From NCBI GenBank assembly GCA_023238725.1, contig CM041550.1, positions 3,607,544-3,671,543 on the forward strand: 64,000 nt of DNA. Direction: 5' to 3'. The position numbers and the translations under genes were made by a program. The stretch's first letter is position 1. Every line of letters begins with the position of its first letter. Below are positions 14,910 to 26,506 of the stretch, piece by piece. The DNA is from Scortum barcoo (taxonomy: Eukaryota; Chordata; Actinopteri; Centrarchiformes; Terapontidae). A model generated the notes under the pieces. The model made no database searches. It had not been told where the DNA came from and saw nothing but the letters and a program-made list of their open reading frames with translations.

Positions 14910-17900
14910 GAGAGAGAGAGAGAGAGAGAGAGATAAAACCTCGATCTTTGAGGCCCGGCACAAAAAGCCACACATACAGGTCCGCACATGTGCTTTTATA
15001 TTCAATGCAACAGCACGTTAATGCAACAGTTTCAGTGCATGGGGGTGTTTATTGAAGGAAAAAGCACAGGACAAGAAAAACAAATGTTAATGGTGTCTGT
15101 AGTTATGTCACGATGTTTTACCTCCTTTTTTCCCCCTAAACTCCTCCAAACGTTCATTTAAATTCAAGACTCAGACTGGCCCTTTGCCCTGTGTCGCATC
15201 AAGCTTTTGCAGAACACATTTCCTCTTCATAGCAAAGCAAAAAAAAAAAGAAAAAAAACACGTGACAGTTTCCTGTTTGCAGTCTGAAACGAAGCCAACA
15301 GGTTGAGCGAAGCCTGATGATGACGGGAAATTATTAACATTGTTTACACGGCGAGAGGCGGACAGACCTGCAGCCGCAGCAGCAGCAGCGCTGCCAGTCG
15401 CAGCTTGTCTGTCTGAACGGAGGAACGAGACCCTCGGGGGAATATTCGACTGGTTCTCTGGGTGCCTCTCGCAAAAACTCCCTCTCTTTTTCTGCTGCAC
15501 TGAAGCAAACCCTCCTAGAGCCATTCAAGTAGATTTATTGCTTTGATAAATCTCTGTGCCTTTATTCTTTTTTTTTTTTTGCCTTTTTTTAGTATTAACA
15601 TCTGGAACATGTAACCATAAGAAAGCACTCACAGTTTGCTGAGTTGTGGATTTAATGGCTGGATTAGGGGAGTCATTGTCTTTCTTTGACATTTTAAGAT
15701 GTCTGTGATTCAGCGCTGCAGAAAGACAGAGAGGCAGTCAGGGTAAAACCTGGTGCTTCTTGCATGCGTGTGAGAAAAGGCTGGAATATGTTTCTGTGTT
15801 TCGGCTGGCATCGGCCCGCCTGCCCGAATGAAGTTAATCACCTCACAGAGCGCCACACTAACCTGCATGATTAACCATGGAGAATCGGTTACAGAGGCAG
15901 AGATCTGACTCAATTCTGCATCTGTTTTTGTTTCTAGCACCGGGCCACGCTGTCCAATAAACAGAATAAACAGAATAATAAGATCTATAAAAATAGAAGC
16001 ACACGCACACACACACAAAAAAAAAAAATCTAATACTACTATCCAAATAAAAGTCTTTGTCGGCCTGGTCAGCTTGTCCAGCTTGGTTCCTGTTTCCATG
16101 TTTGGACAGGATGCGATCTGTCCACAGTTAATTAGCGTGCACGAGTTTCCACCAACAGTTGTACGAGCAGGAGATTCGATTCTGCTGTAGCACCTCACAA
16201 ATTACCACACCGGCTGTGAAGATGAAACATTTCTCAGATTGTAAAAACCTGTGAAGTTTCTGGGGTCATAAGAACACATAATTTTCTCAGTCATATTGGG
16301 TTATGTATGAGCTAAAGTGCATTTAAAGTGAAATGTCAAATGACATCATCGCTGACCTTTAAGATCTAGTCTGTAAATATTGACTATTGGGCATCACACT
16401 TCTCAGAGAAAGAGAGAACACAAAGGGAAATTCATACAGTGGGAGAAAATGAGGAGGTGCAATCTGTTCAAAGAATTACAGTGAGTGACTGCTCTCTGCT
16501 GCTTTTATTTACTTCTCTTTTATTTCATTTTAAGGTGAATTTCTCTGTATTTTCTTATAACATGTCACCTGTGTGAGGTTGAGACAAAGAGAAAGGAAGT
16601 TTAAGTGTGTTTGCTTATGAGAATACGTGTGGTAAAAACTGCATTAATAATACAAATGACTGATAATTGTGCACGTCACCTTTTACCTCTCTGCTTCGAG
16701 AAAATGTTAAAGATTTGTGTCTTTTGGAGTAAAGAGGCTCTTTGCGTCGCTGCCCTGTGCATTAGAGCTTCTCTAATCGATGTTTTTTGCAATAACAATG
16801 AATCAAATGTGAAATGGGCTGAGAATCACCCCGTGAATCTGCAGCTCCTCTCGGCTGTACGGAGCTTTAAAGTGACTTTCAGCTCGTTGTTAATCTGTCC
16901 AGCTGCAACTCCACTGTTCTGGTTCACTTTCAGTGCTCTCATGGTGTCGTTTTGTGTAAAAAAACTAAAAACAAAGCCACAATACTCAACCTGATGAGCA
17001 TCAAACAGCAGACAGACTTGGTTAAAGAGCAGCTGGTGAACAAAGTGGAGCGTTTAGCAGCTAAAGATGACAGAGATCTTTCCCTCAGGAGGTGGAGGAG
17101 ACCAAACACAGAGCTATAAGAGAGACAATACTGGATCACTTTCATCAGGTGACACAACTCCAATGAAATAATCACGTTGTTCTGTAACTGCTCGATGTGT
17201 AAATAAGCAACTGATGCTGCTCCTTAAATAGTCACTGTAGATGAAAGTGTGTGAATAAAGTACGTCAAGGTAGCTTTGTCTTTATATCCCAATTCTTAGT
17301 ATCTTATAAACATCAATGAAAAATGACACAGGTAAAGTCACTGCTGTTGCTACAAGGACATGAATCTTAATTAGTTTGTCCTTTCAGCATAAAACTGAGT
17401 TAATTTTATCATTTTAAAGGACACGATGTACGCAGATTTGTCCGACCATGACGTCATGCAAATGTGTTTATAGCTGTTCTCATGGATGAAACAGCAAACA
17501 TCATAAAGACGTGATGAATCGTATCATAAACAAAAAGCACAATTTAGGCTTCATTTACAGACACTACCAAACAAAAGTAATTAAACCTTCAGTCTATCAA
17601 TGTTACTCCTCCACCAGCAGCTCAGACACACCAAACGTCACAGTCCAAAGTCCTCCTCCTCTAAAGGTCAGCCAGTGTGTGTTTAATCACAATATCACTA
17701 TAACAGTTTGCTTTAGTATCATCCTGCTGTTTACATTTGACAAATGCTCATTATCATTTAGACTCAGCCAGTTTCCCACACAACAAAAAAAACTAAACAA
17801 TTGTGGTTGATGGGGCGAAGCTGGAGGCTTCACTTCGGGAGGTTGAATCAGGTCTTGGCAGCAGTGGACATTTTGGTCATTAACCTTCAAGTTCAAGATC

Positions 17901-19618
17901 AGTTGGTACAAATGTTTATCGTAAATTTTCAGAAACTTTGCAGCTTCACAGAAGTACCTCTTGTCTCTCTAATCTCTTGTGCCTCTATTTTTAAGTTTCA
18001 TCAAGCGAATCATCTATAACTGAACTCTAAACATCTGCGTGTGTTTTCTGCTTCGCTCTCCATCCAGACCTCAGCGACCAGCTGTTGGAGGTGGTCGGCC
18101 TGGAAGGGGCGATAGAGATGGGGCAGATCTACACTGGACTGAAGAGTGCCGGACGCAGACTGGCTCAGTGTGCCAACGTCACTATCAGGTCAGATCTTCC
18201 TCCATCTTTTTCTACAGATTTAATCCACCCTCCTCCCTCCATCCTTCCCTTCTTCTGGCTCGCATCGCCGCCCTCCCCTACCTTTATCCTCCCTCCTGGT
18301 CAACCAACTGGAAACTACTTTCGAATCCATCTCCGTACTATACGTGATCAAAAATGTATTCCATGGGAGTGTTTTTGTGCGTTTGAAGGCTAAAATCCCT
18401 GCAGTATCAAAACAATAACATGCCTGTACCTGATGAATTATACATTTCAACTGCATCCTTCACTAATTGAGCCGCTGGAGTTACATTTTTAGCCAATGTT
18501 GTCTTGTTCCCCACAAGAGTAAACATGGACCATGTGCAAGAAACCCAGAATTTACCTCCATGCAGACCTTTTTTATTGAAACTTTAACTACAATTTTAAC
18601 ATTTGGCAGTAATTAAACACTTCATATACCCAAATGTTGTAATATGTTAACAGAAAAGGTTGTGTACAGAAGGCGTTTGTAAAAATCGGATCTATTGCAT
18701 GCTCTGTTGCCCTCAGCAAATTAAGCTGTTCTCTTGAATGAAGTAAATTGGTGTGTTATTCTGATCGAGCAGTGACACCAAACATCTTAGAAGCACTGTG
18801 AAATGTCATAGAAGAAAAAATTGCAGAAAAAAGTAGAGATTTCTTTTCTCCTCCTTTTAAAACACACTTACCGTACAGTAACGTCGCTGCTAATTGTTAG
18901 CTTCTTGAGTGAGGCAGCGAACGAATGGCACAACGCTGATTCAGCAGTATAGTTTAGCATTCACAAGTTGCATTCAACAAATGACGTGTTAATTCTCATT
19001 ACTTGGAAGTTGATTTTGAAGGCCATTGTACAACTGCAAATGGAGCAAATTGTCGAGTCTCTGTAAAGATCTCATTCTTACTCATCCATTTTAGTGGTTT
19101 CCTGTTAAACTTTTATGTCCGTCAGTAACTGAAGATGATCAACATGATAGTTTTCTATTGGGAAATAGCTTGCCATTATGATTACACACACATTATCACA
19201 TATATTCATGTTGCTCATCTCATTGTTTCTTATTTAGGCAACCAATTTTTAGTTGCTGACAAATGTTAAGTGATGCCCTAAATATAGATGATGAGGAAAT
19301 AGAAAGGTTGCATGGTAACACCTCTGATACTGGATTCAGATTTATCACTGTGGGCTTTTTTTCACATTTCTTATTCAGAGAAAGTGGTTTTAGTTCAGAT
19401 GTTTTTGACATTCTTGCAAGACTCAGTCCATTTAACATGAACGGTGAGCCGGTTACTGTACCAGAGAAGTGACATTTACAAGTTGTTCTCTCACTTGTTC
19501 AGCAAAGTGCCCCTCATATTTTCCTAGACGAGAATTAAAAGAGCACTCATCACAGTCATTCTCCCATACTGTGTTTCTCTAGCCAGAGAGGCATGCATAA
19601 AAGTCTTAAACCAACTTT

Positions 19619-19661
<43 letters not shown>

Positions 19662-20870
19662 CAGTGGGTCTGTGAGTTTAAAGACTGGGGGCCTGTCTGG
19701 GAATGGGTCTCATGGGAACAAAGGGTGCAGTGTTTGGCTCGGTCCTGGGACAGTGTGAACAGGCCTCTCGTGCCTCAGAGGTGTGTGTGATCTGACCTTC
19801 ATAACCTAACCTCAACCCCACCCTCTCTCTCTCTCTCTCTCTCCCTCTTGACTTACAGGACGTCCCGGCGGCTGCCCATGCAGATCGACGGCGAGCCCTG
19901 GATGCAGCCTCCCTGCACGGTGAGAGTTATGCTCATGTTGAAAAATGCCGCCTACACCGTGTCACTTTGGAGGTCCCTGATATGAGATATATATTTTGTC
20001 CCAGAGACACCCATTTGTTCAGATTTTGTATTTCATAACCAAGTTTAACATTTGAATAAAAAGCAGCATGACAGCGAAACTCTTTGATACCAGCAAGATT
20101 TAAATAGAAAATTCACATTTACATAAGATAATGCAGGTAGTCAGAGGACGAAATGGACTTCCTGGATGGTATTTCATTATCACACAGGTACCTTCAATAT
20201 GACGCATCCACCAACACAGTGTTGTCATAATGCAGGGCTGTGTTCAGTCTGAATCATAAGAGCAATTTAAGATTTCCATCTTCAAGGAGGTCTGACCCTG
20301 CTCAAACAAGGTGCCAGCATGATGTGGGTTTACCTGCGAGGTGAGATGTCACGTGGCAGAAAAAGGCAAATCTTTTGACAGACAGATGACTGGTATGCTG
20401 GTCCAAGATGGGCGCTACGCTCCTCTGCGCACCACGAGCCTCAACCTCCAACACCCGTCATGCCATCACATATCATGGACTGGCTGTGTAAAAAAAAGGA
20501 GGAACTGTCGTTTTTTCATCCTCGCAGCTTTTCAAGCATTTTTCATTTTGTCGCAGTGGACCTTCATGGGGGCGGAAGACAGAGAGCTTTTTGTTGTGTT
20601 ATATGGGTTGTTTTCAAGGTTGCAGTGAGTGATTTCGCAACAGTCAGAGTTGTAAAGAGCCAGGAAGTGATGACAAATTAACCTGGTACATACACGCAAA
20701 AGAAAAAAGCGATTTGTTAATAGATCTCTGTACAAACCTTTATTGTCTCCTTCTCCATCTGATTCTTGCAGGTCAGGATCACGCACAAGAACCAGGTTCC
20801 CATTTTACTGGGCCCGCCTCAGAAGACACCATTCTTTTTCTTCAAGAAACGCAACCGGAGCTGCGATTAG
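4004..20870 (+). CDS. dgkg: Diacylglycerol kinase gamma, 3' part (4 exons)
   Basis: Type I diacylglycerol kinases phosphorylate diacylglycerol to phosphatidic acid at membranes and so end DAG/PKC signalling. Only the C-terminal part is here: coding exons 4004-4205, 18068-18188, 19859-19919 and 20772-20870 (TAG at 20868), 160 residues plus stop. All junctions are GT-AG and the phases (1, 2, 0) join in frame. The product carries the end of the accessory catalytic domain, with [20 protein letters not shown], then DLSDQLLEVVGLEGA, GQIYTGLKSAGRRLAQC and QIDGEPWMQPPCT, and a short basic tail after ITHKNQVPILLGPPQK. The N-terminal recoverin, EF-hand, C1 and main catalytic exons must lie left of the window. 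The residues alone also resemble the beta isoform; the gamma call rests mainly on the downstream etv5, since human DGKG neighbours ETV5 while DGKB neighbours ETV1. An insertion-like basic linker (KKRRNYNRMSKKVPDRM) follows NLWGES. Confidence 0.88.
5130..5245 (+). mobile_element. tRNA-derived SINE-like fragment
   Basis: A box-A-like stretch (about 5145, GAGGCTAAGGTGCATGCC) is followed about 35 bases later by the box-B-like GGTTAGATTCCAG at 5179-5191. Then comes CCTTTGTTTCTGCATGTCGG, which resembles the body of common teleost tRNA-SINEs. It is degenerate, with no clear target-site duplication. A lone box-A-like GTGGCTCAGTTGGTGGAG near 4342 may be another truncated head. Confidence 0.45.
9114..9143. 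repeat. (GT)n microsatellite
   Basis: A run of GT units in the long dgkg intron, with further short GT clusters around it. Confidence 0.85.
12560..13030. repeat. Diverged direct duplication, AT-rich
   Basis: Two related segments, about 12626-12725 and 12885-13020, share ordered blocks: TATTATTATC then CTCTTTCTA, a TTTCATA block, GACT-CATTT, and ATATCAGTTTAA. A similar block also occurs near 32490-32560 inside a retroposon 3' end. This suggests two old insertions of one AT-rich element rather than a simple tandem repeat. Confidence 0.4.
14860..14932. repeat. Compound (TA)n-(GA)n microsatellite
   Basis: An alternating TA tract of about 45 bases passes directly into about 24 bases of GA. Such junctions are prone to slippage and unusual DNA structure. 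Confidence 0.9.
18068..18188 (+). CDS. dgkg: dgkg exon, LEVVGLEGA segment
   Basis: The acceptor is CATCCAG and the donor GTCAGA. It encodes DLSDQLLEVVGLEGAIEMG followed by QIYTGLKSAGRRLAQCANVTI, strongly conserved in type I DAG kinases. It ends with two bases of an Arg codon that is completed at 19859. Confidence 0.92.
18189..19858 (+). other. dgkg: dgkg intron
   Basis: Intron of 1.67 kb. It holds a (TG)n tract at 19620-19659 and a (CT)n tract just before the acceptor. An open frame at 19263-19472 has no recognised relatives and no splice or expression support, so it is not called a gene. Confidence 0.7.
19620..19659. repeat. (TG)n microsatellite
   Basis: About 20 uninterrupted TG units, about 200 bases upstream of the third dgkg exon in this window. 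Confidence 0.9.
19859..19919 (+). CDS. dgkg: dgkg short exon, QIDGEPW segment
   Basis: This 61-base exon is preceded by a (CT)n-rich polypyrimidine tract at about 19820-19850 and followed by GTGAGA. It encodes TSRRLPMQIDGEPWMQPPCT. The DGEPW motif is typical of the C-terminal DAG kinase core. It ends in phase 0. Confidence 0.92.
19920..20771 (+). other. dgkg: dgkg last intron
   Basis: Intron of 852 bases between the DGEPW exon and the terminal exon. It opens GTGAGA and closes TTGCAG. Nothing else was recognised in it. Confidence 0.7.
20772..20870 (+). CDS. dgkg: dgkg last coding exon and stop
   Basis: It follows the acceptor TTCTTGCAG and starts VRITHKNQVPILLGPPQK. It ends TPFFFFKKRNRSCD and then TAG. 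The ITHKNQ-P-LLGPP motif is the family C-terminus; the run of four Phe and the basic tail vary between isoforms. Everything downstream is 3' UTR or intergenic. Confidence 0.92.
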   Translation, partial: VRITHKNQVPILLGPPQKTPFFFFKKRNRSCD

Positions 20871-22100
20871 CCGGACGCATGCATGTACACACAAACAAAC
20901 AAAACACACACAAAAAAATAAAAACACACTCATATACAATACACACACACACAAACGCCACCCACTGTACAAGCAGCTCCATCAGACGACTGGTACACTG
21001 TTCCCAGGCTGGAGTTTGGAAGTGGGAGGTTCATTAACAGGATCACAAGTGGATCATCCCCGAAATCAGGATGCCTACAGACAATTCACACCCAACCTGC
21101 GGTGACGGCACCCGAAACGAAAAGACTCTCAGTATACAGCACGACCTATTCCTGTGTAACCATCATCCTCCTCGTCTTGTCTCCAAACCTCCCGCCCCGG
21201 CCATGGTTTTTAGTCTCCAACAGCCAAGTCTCTCAATACAAGCCGCCCCCTGCCCCAAAAAAAAAAACAAAACAAACTCAGCCATATGCCAGTACTGCAC
21301 TGCCCGCTAAACACAACTTTGGCTGCTGGGACAAAGCAAAAAGAAAGCGATAGTGAGAGTGTTTTAGGGAAAGGAAGAGCTCCGACACATTACAGCGAGG
21401 CAGAGGAGCGGGTTAGAGCGAGAGCAGTGGCGGCGGTGGCAGCGATCGCGGTTGTTTACAAGGCTGGTGAGTAAATAGAGTGAGATCCACCTCTATGTTA
21501 AAACACCTGTATGAATAATGAAAGAGCGGTTTGCTTGTAAGAGCGCTTGCTCCGGGGCCTCCCCACAGACTGACGGCACGGTACAGCTGAAGGAGGAGAG
21601 GAAGAGGAGGAGTGGAAAAAACTCATACATTATTGACTGGTTTTGTTTGTGGGGTTGGTGGCAGTGGGGTGTAACAGTGGCCTGCAATGGGTGGAAACAT
21701 GCAAAGATTTCAGGCCCCTCAGCATCACTGACCCACATATCTACAAACTGTACAGATGAACTGGTCAGGCAGAGCACAGATATCGCTGTGTGAATTAAAT
21801 CTAGACTGAAAGCAGAGTTTGGAGACACTGTCAGTTGCCTTTGCTTTCCTAAACAACTCATATGTCCTTTGTGGTTGGTGAACTCTGACACTTTCATCCA
21901 AAAAATCAAATCAGCAGCAGCTCCTGTGCACCGTGTGCCACAGGACACTTCCAGGGGGTCAAGGATTGAAATAAATCCCCTCAAGGGTATACCAGCAGGG
22001 CTCCCGGAGGTTTTTATTTACAGGATCATTGGCAGGGGGACTAAATTTATCCCTCTATTTCAGGGAGAGTCTATCTGTCCCCCAGTGAAACCCTACACCT
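20871..22100 (+). other. dgkg: Presumed dgkg 3' UTR and downstream flank
   Basis: Non-coding DNA after the dgkg stop. A CA-rich stretch lies at 20885-20955. An AATAAA at 21970-21975 is a possible poly(A) signal, but the true transcript end cannot be fixed from sequence. A CpG-rich block at about 21370-21466 is followed by a good donor-like GTGAGT (see findings). Confidence 0.45.
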
Positions 22101-22859
22101 AATTACCGTGTCAGACATCAACTCACAATGTCAAGTGTGCTGTCAGGGTGCAAATCCCGGAGCCTGGCCCCCGCCGCGAGGTGCTGCGTGGCTTTGATAA
22201 GTTCATAATTTGTTTAACTGCACCATATCAAGGTGTGACGGTAATGCAGGAAACAGACAAAACAACCCAGAGAAGATGGGAGATGGATGTATTTATTGAG
22301 AAGGGAGCTTAGTTCAGTGTTTATAAGGAATGTATCCATATTACAGTCCCCACAATATGGCAAATTATATTATACAGTATGTGCAGAAAGAGTATATTGT
22401 ATATTTCTGGAAAGTAGGTGTAGCTCACATATACTGTACACACGAATGTGTTTTTAATATATCATTGTTATTAATGTGGAAGTCTTAGCGTAGAGGAGCT
22501 CAGATCAGTATTCTTCACCGTGCAGAGCTTCAGCGGTCGCTCTCTGAAGGCAGTTTTCCACTTTGTCCGACTCACATGATTTTAGATTTCCAGCTTAGCA
22601 TCGCCTCGTCTTCTCTGCTCTTCCTTGTTTGTACAAGAGACGGAGCAGCAAGTTACAGAATGTGTGACTGAACAATCTCACGGATCGATTTGAAGGGAGC
22701 TGGCTCAAGTGCTTGAACTATCCATAAGTTGAAAGTAAAGCTTGACCAATAAAAAGGATTAATATAGCTGGATACTGGCGCATATGTGTCATCTCACATA
22801 AACCATGAAATTACAGCACATAAACGTCAAAGATACTCTGTGTTTGAGATCATTTAACA

Positions 22860-23245
22860 AATCTGTGCTAGCAGCTCTATGAGGCTGCATTAAAGTACAG
22901 CTGTGCTAAACACTAATGTGAGTGTATCATCATATTTACGCTGAACAGTTAATATTCATCATGATTTCCTTCTTAGTTTAGGGTTTTAGCATGCAGCACT
23001 AAAAACAAAGAGCAGCTGAGGCTGATGGGAATGTTATTGGTGACGCAGGCGTTTGTACCAAAGTATTAAAACCACAAATCTGTAAAATAAGTAAAGTTAG
23101 AAGATCAGCAAAGTCAGTAGGAATCATCCTTTGGCAAACATGAATGTCCGTACCAATGCATTCAATAATTGTTGGGATATTTCAACCAGGACCAAAGTGG
23201 TGGACCAACTGATAAACTGAAACTGCCATCACCGGAGCCACAGCC
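22860..23245 (-). repeat. Dispersed teleost repeat, family A (antisense copy)
   Basis: Shares ordered blocks with 28490-28930 (opposite strand) and 46890-47325. At this end: TGCTAGCAGCTCTATGAGGCTG, then the block with GCAGCTGAGGCTGATGGGAATG. At the other end: GGGATATTTCAACCAGGACC followed by AAAGTGGTGGACCAAC. The pattern matches a common fish element whose other end carries the GTTAGCATGCTAAC motif. No coding capacity was seen. The limits are approximate. Confidence 0.6.
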
Positions 23246-25984
23246 GTCATTGTTGATTGATTATTTCGTCACACACACTGATTATCAAGACAATCCGATC
23301 TCAGTCCATGCTGACTGATGCAGGCTGATATCTTCAAACTATCAAAGAGAATGTAAATGTATGAATGTTCAACCTCAGATAGTCTATATGTGATGTGAGT
23401 CAGACGCTCGTGGAAAACTGCCTTGCTCCCCGCTGAAATGTTAAATGTGATCAGCGCTGGGCGGAGGGAGACGGCTGAGATGTTCTGATGGTACAAACTG
23501 AGCTCCACTTTAGGGTCGGGCTTTCGATGCCTCTATGCCCTGTTTCCCTTTAAAATACGTTAAGTCGTCGCTCTCGCACCCAGGCCCCATGAAAACAAAC
23601 GTCTCCTCACACACTGTCGTATATATTACACTATCTACGGAGTTCAGGTGCGTCATTTTCATCCATCTCTCTGGTTTATGTTCATATCCAACTGAAAGCC
23701 ATTTAACACACCTGGCGTAAACCTTTATACTACAACAGCACTGTGGGAAATGTCACAAGACAAACAAATACAGCACATCGTAATCTCGTTATAATTTAAT
23801 TCATAACTGTCCATGATGGAGCCTGGGCGCCAAGAGAGCTTGGTGGGAAAAAGAGTGCATGTTTACATTAACTTTACATTTATTGAACGGATGGTTTTAG
23901 ACAGCTATATTACCAAGTGTATATATTTGTTTATAATATTTTATCTGAAGTTAACTTACATCACCGCATGCCTGCTGAAACAAAAGGAGAGTGAACAAAA
24001 AGGAGAGTGTGGATGAGACGATTCAAACTATTTTCTTTGCTTATAAAAACCCATTTATCTGATATATTTATTTGTTGTGGGTTTTAATTTTTTTTTTTTT
24101 TTGCAGCATGTTTATAATGATGTGCAAGAAAAGACACAAGAAGAGGAGGAGAGGCTATCTTGTTGCATAAAAAAGGAAGCAGAATTCCCAGATGAAGTTT
24201 CTACCATTACAGCATCCATTTGTGATTTATTGTCGGATCAAAGGGCGGCAACATGAAAGCCCTCGAATTTCCAATGTGTGTCACAACTCATGTCTATTCC
24301 TGTCCTCTGAAGTAATCAATTGCCTTAACAAATAAATGGACCCGCTCTGTGCTCAACGGCTTTGCGTGAGGCTCACACAGAGGAAAAAATATAAAATCAT
24401 CAAATCGCAGAGAAACGATGATTATTCGGAGCAACCTAAAAATGACCAAAAAAGAAAGTTCTTTTAACCCAGACTGTCGACAGCTGATCGAGCACTTAGA
24501 CAAACAAATGAAATAAAAATTTAATCCACATTTGGTAACCCTGCATTGAGTTTTTGTGTCATCGTAACTTTCAGAGGTCGGTTATCATCATGATAATCTG
24601 GTATATCTGAAGGTTTAGTCTCCTGAAGCAAGTTGTCTTTAAAGATAGGGTGACAAACTCTATGAAAAAAGACCAAAACCAACAATGTGCTTTCTAAATC
24701 TTTAAAAACAGGTCACATAGATTTTGTTACATTTTTTAAAAGGTTCTCTAGTTTTTATCAAACATTACTTAGAGAGCACTCAGTTTGTTGGGGGACTACT
24801 TTCAGCAGTGGATTGATACACATCTAGTGCTGTATCAAGTAGATCCAGAAGATTAACTATAAAAAAAAAACTAAAGCGTCCATGTTCATTGAAACAAAGC
24901 AGCGTGTCACCCAATGCAACGATGGGGCTCATTAGTGTGTCAGCAGCAAAGACAATGAATGTTTATAAGGGTTTGGCTACACAGGCAACACTTGTTTAGT
25001 AAGATAAATTCATTTTTGTTCATGTTTTTCATGGGGTTTGTTCACAATAAGAAAAAAACAGAATATCAGCAGCCTTATTATTTTTTCTATTAAGCTACTT
25101 TCTAGATATTTGATAAATAAAGCCATGGGAACTTTCCCCAGAGACGAGGAACCTTTGGAGGAACTTGTTGCTTTTCCTAAATTAAGGTCTAAATTAAGTT
25201 CAGGGACATTATTTTACCCCCTAAAAAGTCCCTGCTCTGATTTTTTTGGACGTGGGGCACTAACATTTCTGATTGGTCGAGTATTCTCAGCATTTTATAT
25301 CAGACACCATTTTTTAAAACCACGGACACGGAGCAGCAGAGGATCTACGACAGACAGATCGATGACCGAGTCCAGGTCTTACTGAGTACCGAGAAGGAAA
25401 TACTGTGTGCAGAAATGACCTGTAAAAACAGCTTTTGCTTTCTTGTACGTCAGCGGACTAATTTAGCTAATCTTCTTTAGACGCAGACAACAATGGGCTC
25501 CAGGAAGCTTTGTAGTTCCTTGAACTACAGTCCTGGGACTAAAAGTTTCAGGATATTTTGGATCAAAACGCATCTTAATAATCAAAGTTAAACTTACCAG
25601 ACAGGTTTCCAGTTGTGAAAGAGGCTCTAAACCCTCCACACATCGATCTGCAGTCTGCTCAAAGAACTGCCATCCCTGCCTTTTGGATTTCTTCTCGTGA
25701 GATTTTTTTGAGGTGCAAATTGGTGATTCAGATGGTTCTTGGACTCTCGTCACTGAAACCTGCCTTGCGGTGATGTTTTTTTTTTCTCTCCGTCAAACGA
25801 CATGTATCGTAGTCGCACTGCAAACATCTCTTTAAAAATATGTAGTCATCTGTGAGTCATGTTATACATAAGAAACAAAGAACAAACACACCAAAAATGG
25901 ACCAGATATGCAGTATATTCCACAGATTAGCTGCCTTTTAAACTAGGTTAACACATTTCTGGTGGATTTACCTTTACAAAATAC

Positions 25985-26506
25985 TTAGTTTTCTTGCCAA
26001 TAATAGAGGAGAAGATCAATACCTCTCCCGCAGCTAGCCTCACTCTGTTGAGATTAATAACTCACCTACCAACAATTTAATAACTCACTACTTAGGAATT
26101 TGAGATTTGGGAAACTAATCAGTCTTAAATTTTGGGAATTTCTGACAACGACAATGTCTCACACTTGGCAAAAAGAACAACCAGCTTACCAGCCAATGAT
26201 ATCACAGCTCCAAAGTCAACATCATGAGCTATCCAATATAACATTAATAAAGCCCATTTTAAACACAATGAAAGAAGGATATTTGTGTGGTAAGCATCTT
26301 GGAATAATGCCACCAAATCCTGCTGTTCCACTTCTGTCGCCACAAAAGACCACAAATTGACCGTTTTTTGGTACAGATTGAGCAAATGGGATAATGTGTG
26401 TTAATCTGTGATCTTTACAGGTGTTAGAAGATTAGTTTTTGACCTTTACTTCTGAACCAGGCTCGCTGTTTATCCCGCTAGCCCCCATCTTGATGCTAAG
26501 CTAAAC
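25985..26506. repeat. Dispersed repeat, family D, inverted pair
   Basis: A block at 25985-26085 (TTTCTTGCCAATAATAGAGG, then AAGATCAATACC) and a block at 26370-26506 (GGGATAATGTGTGTTAATCTG, then AACCAGGCTCGCTGTTTATC and GATGCTAAGCTAAAC) match parts of one common teleost repeat but on opposite strands. They flank about 285 bases of unrelated DNA. It may be two insertions or a rearranged single copy. Confidence 0.4.

Larger units (their letters stand above)
4206..18067 (+). other. dgkg: Long dgkg intron (13.9 kb)
   Basis: The flanking exons join in frame with no missing residues, so no further coding exon is needed. Contents seen: a tRNA-derived SINE-like fragment near 5130, (GT)n near 9115 and 11606, AT-rich partly duplicated DNA at 12560-13030, a compound (TA)n(GA)n tract at 14860-14932, and several poly-A or poly-T runs. 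No RNA gene was recognised. Confidence 0.7.

Noticed and set aside
15710..16198. Longest - strand open frame in the dgkg intron (162 codons)
   Set aside because: It has a low-complexity hydrophobic run, no recognised family, no splice or promoter context, and lies in an intron. Chance frame.
19263..19472. Open frame with MLSDALNIDDEEIERLHGNT in a dgkg intron
   Set aside because: It looks protein-like in composition, but has no flanking splice sites that keep dgkg in frame and no known family. The exons on either side already join perfectly.
21493..21984. 163-codon - strand frame downstream of dgkg
   Set aside because: No recognisable domain, no splice-site support and no homologue I recall; it overlaps the presumed 3' UTR. 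Not enough to call a gene.
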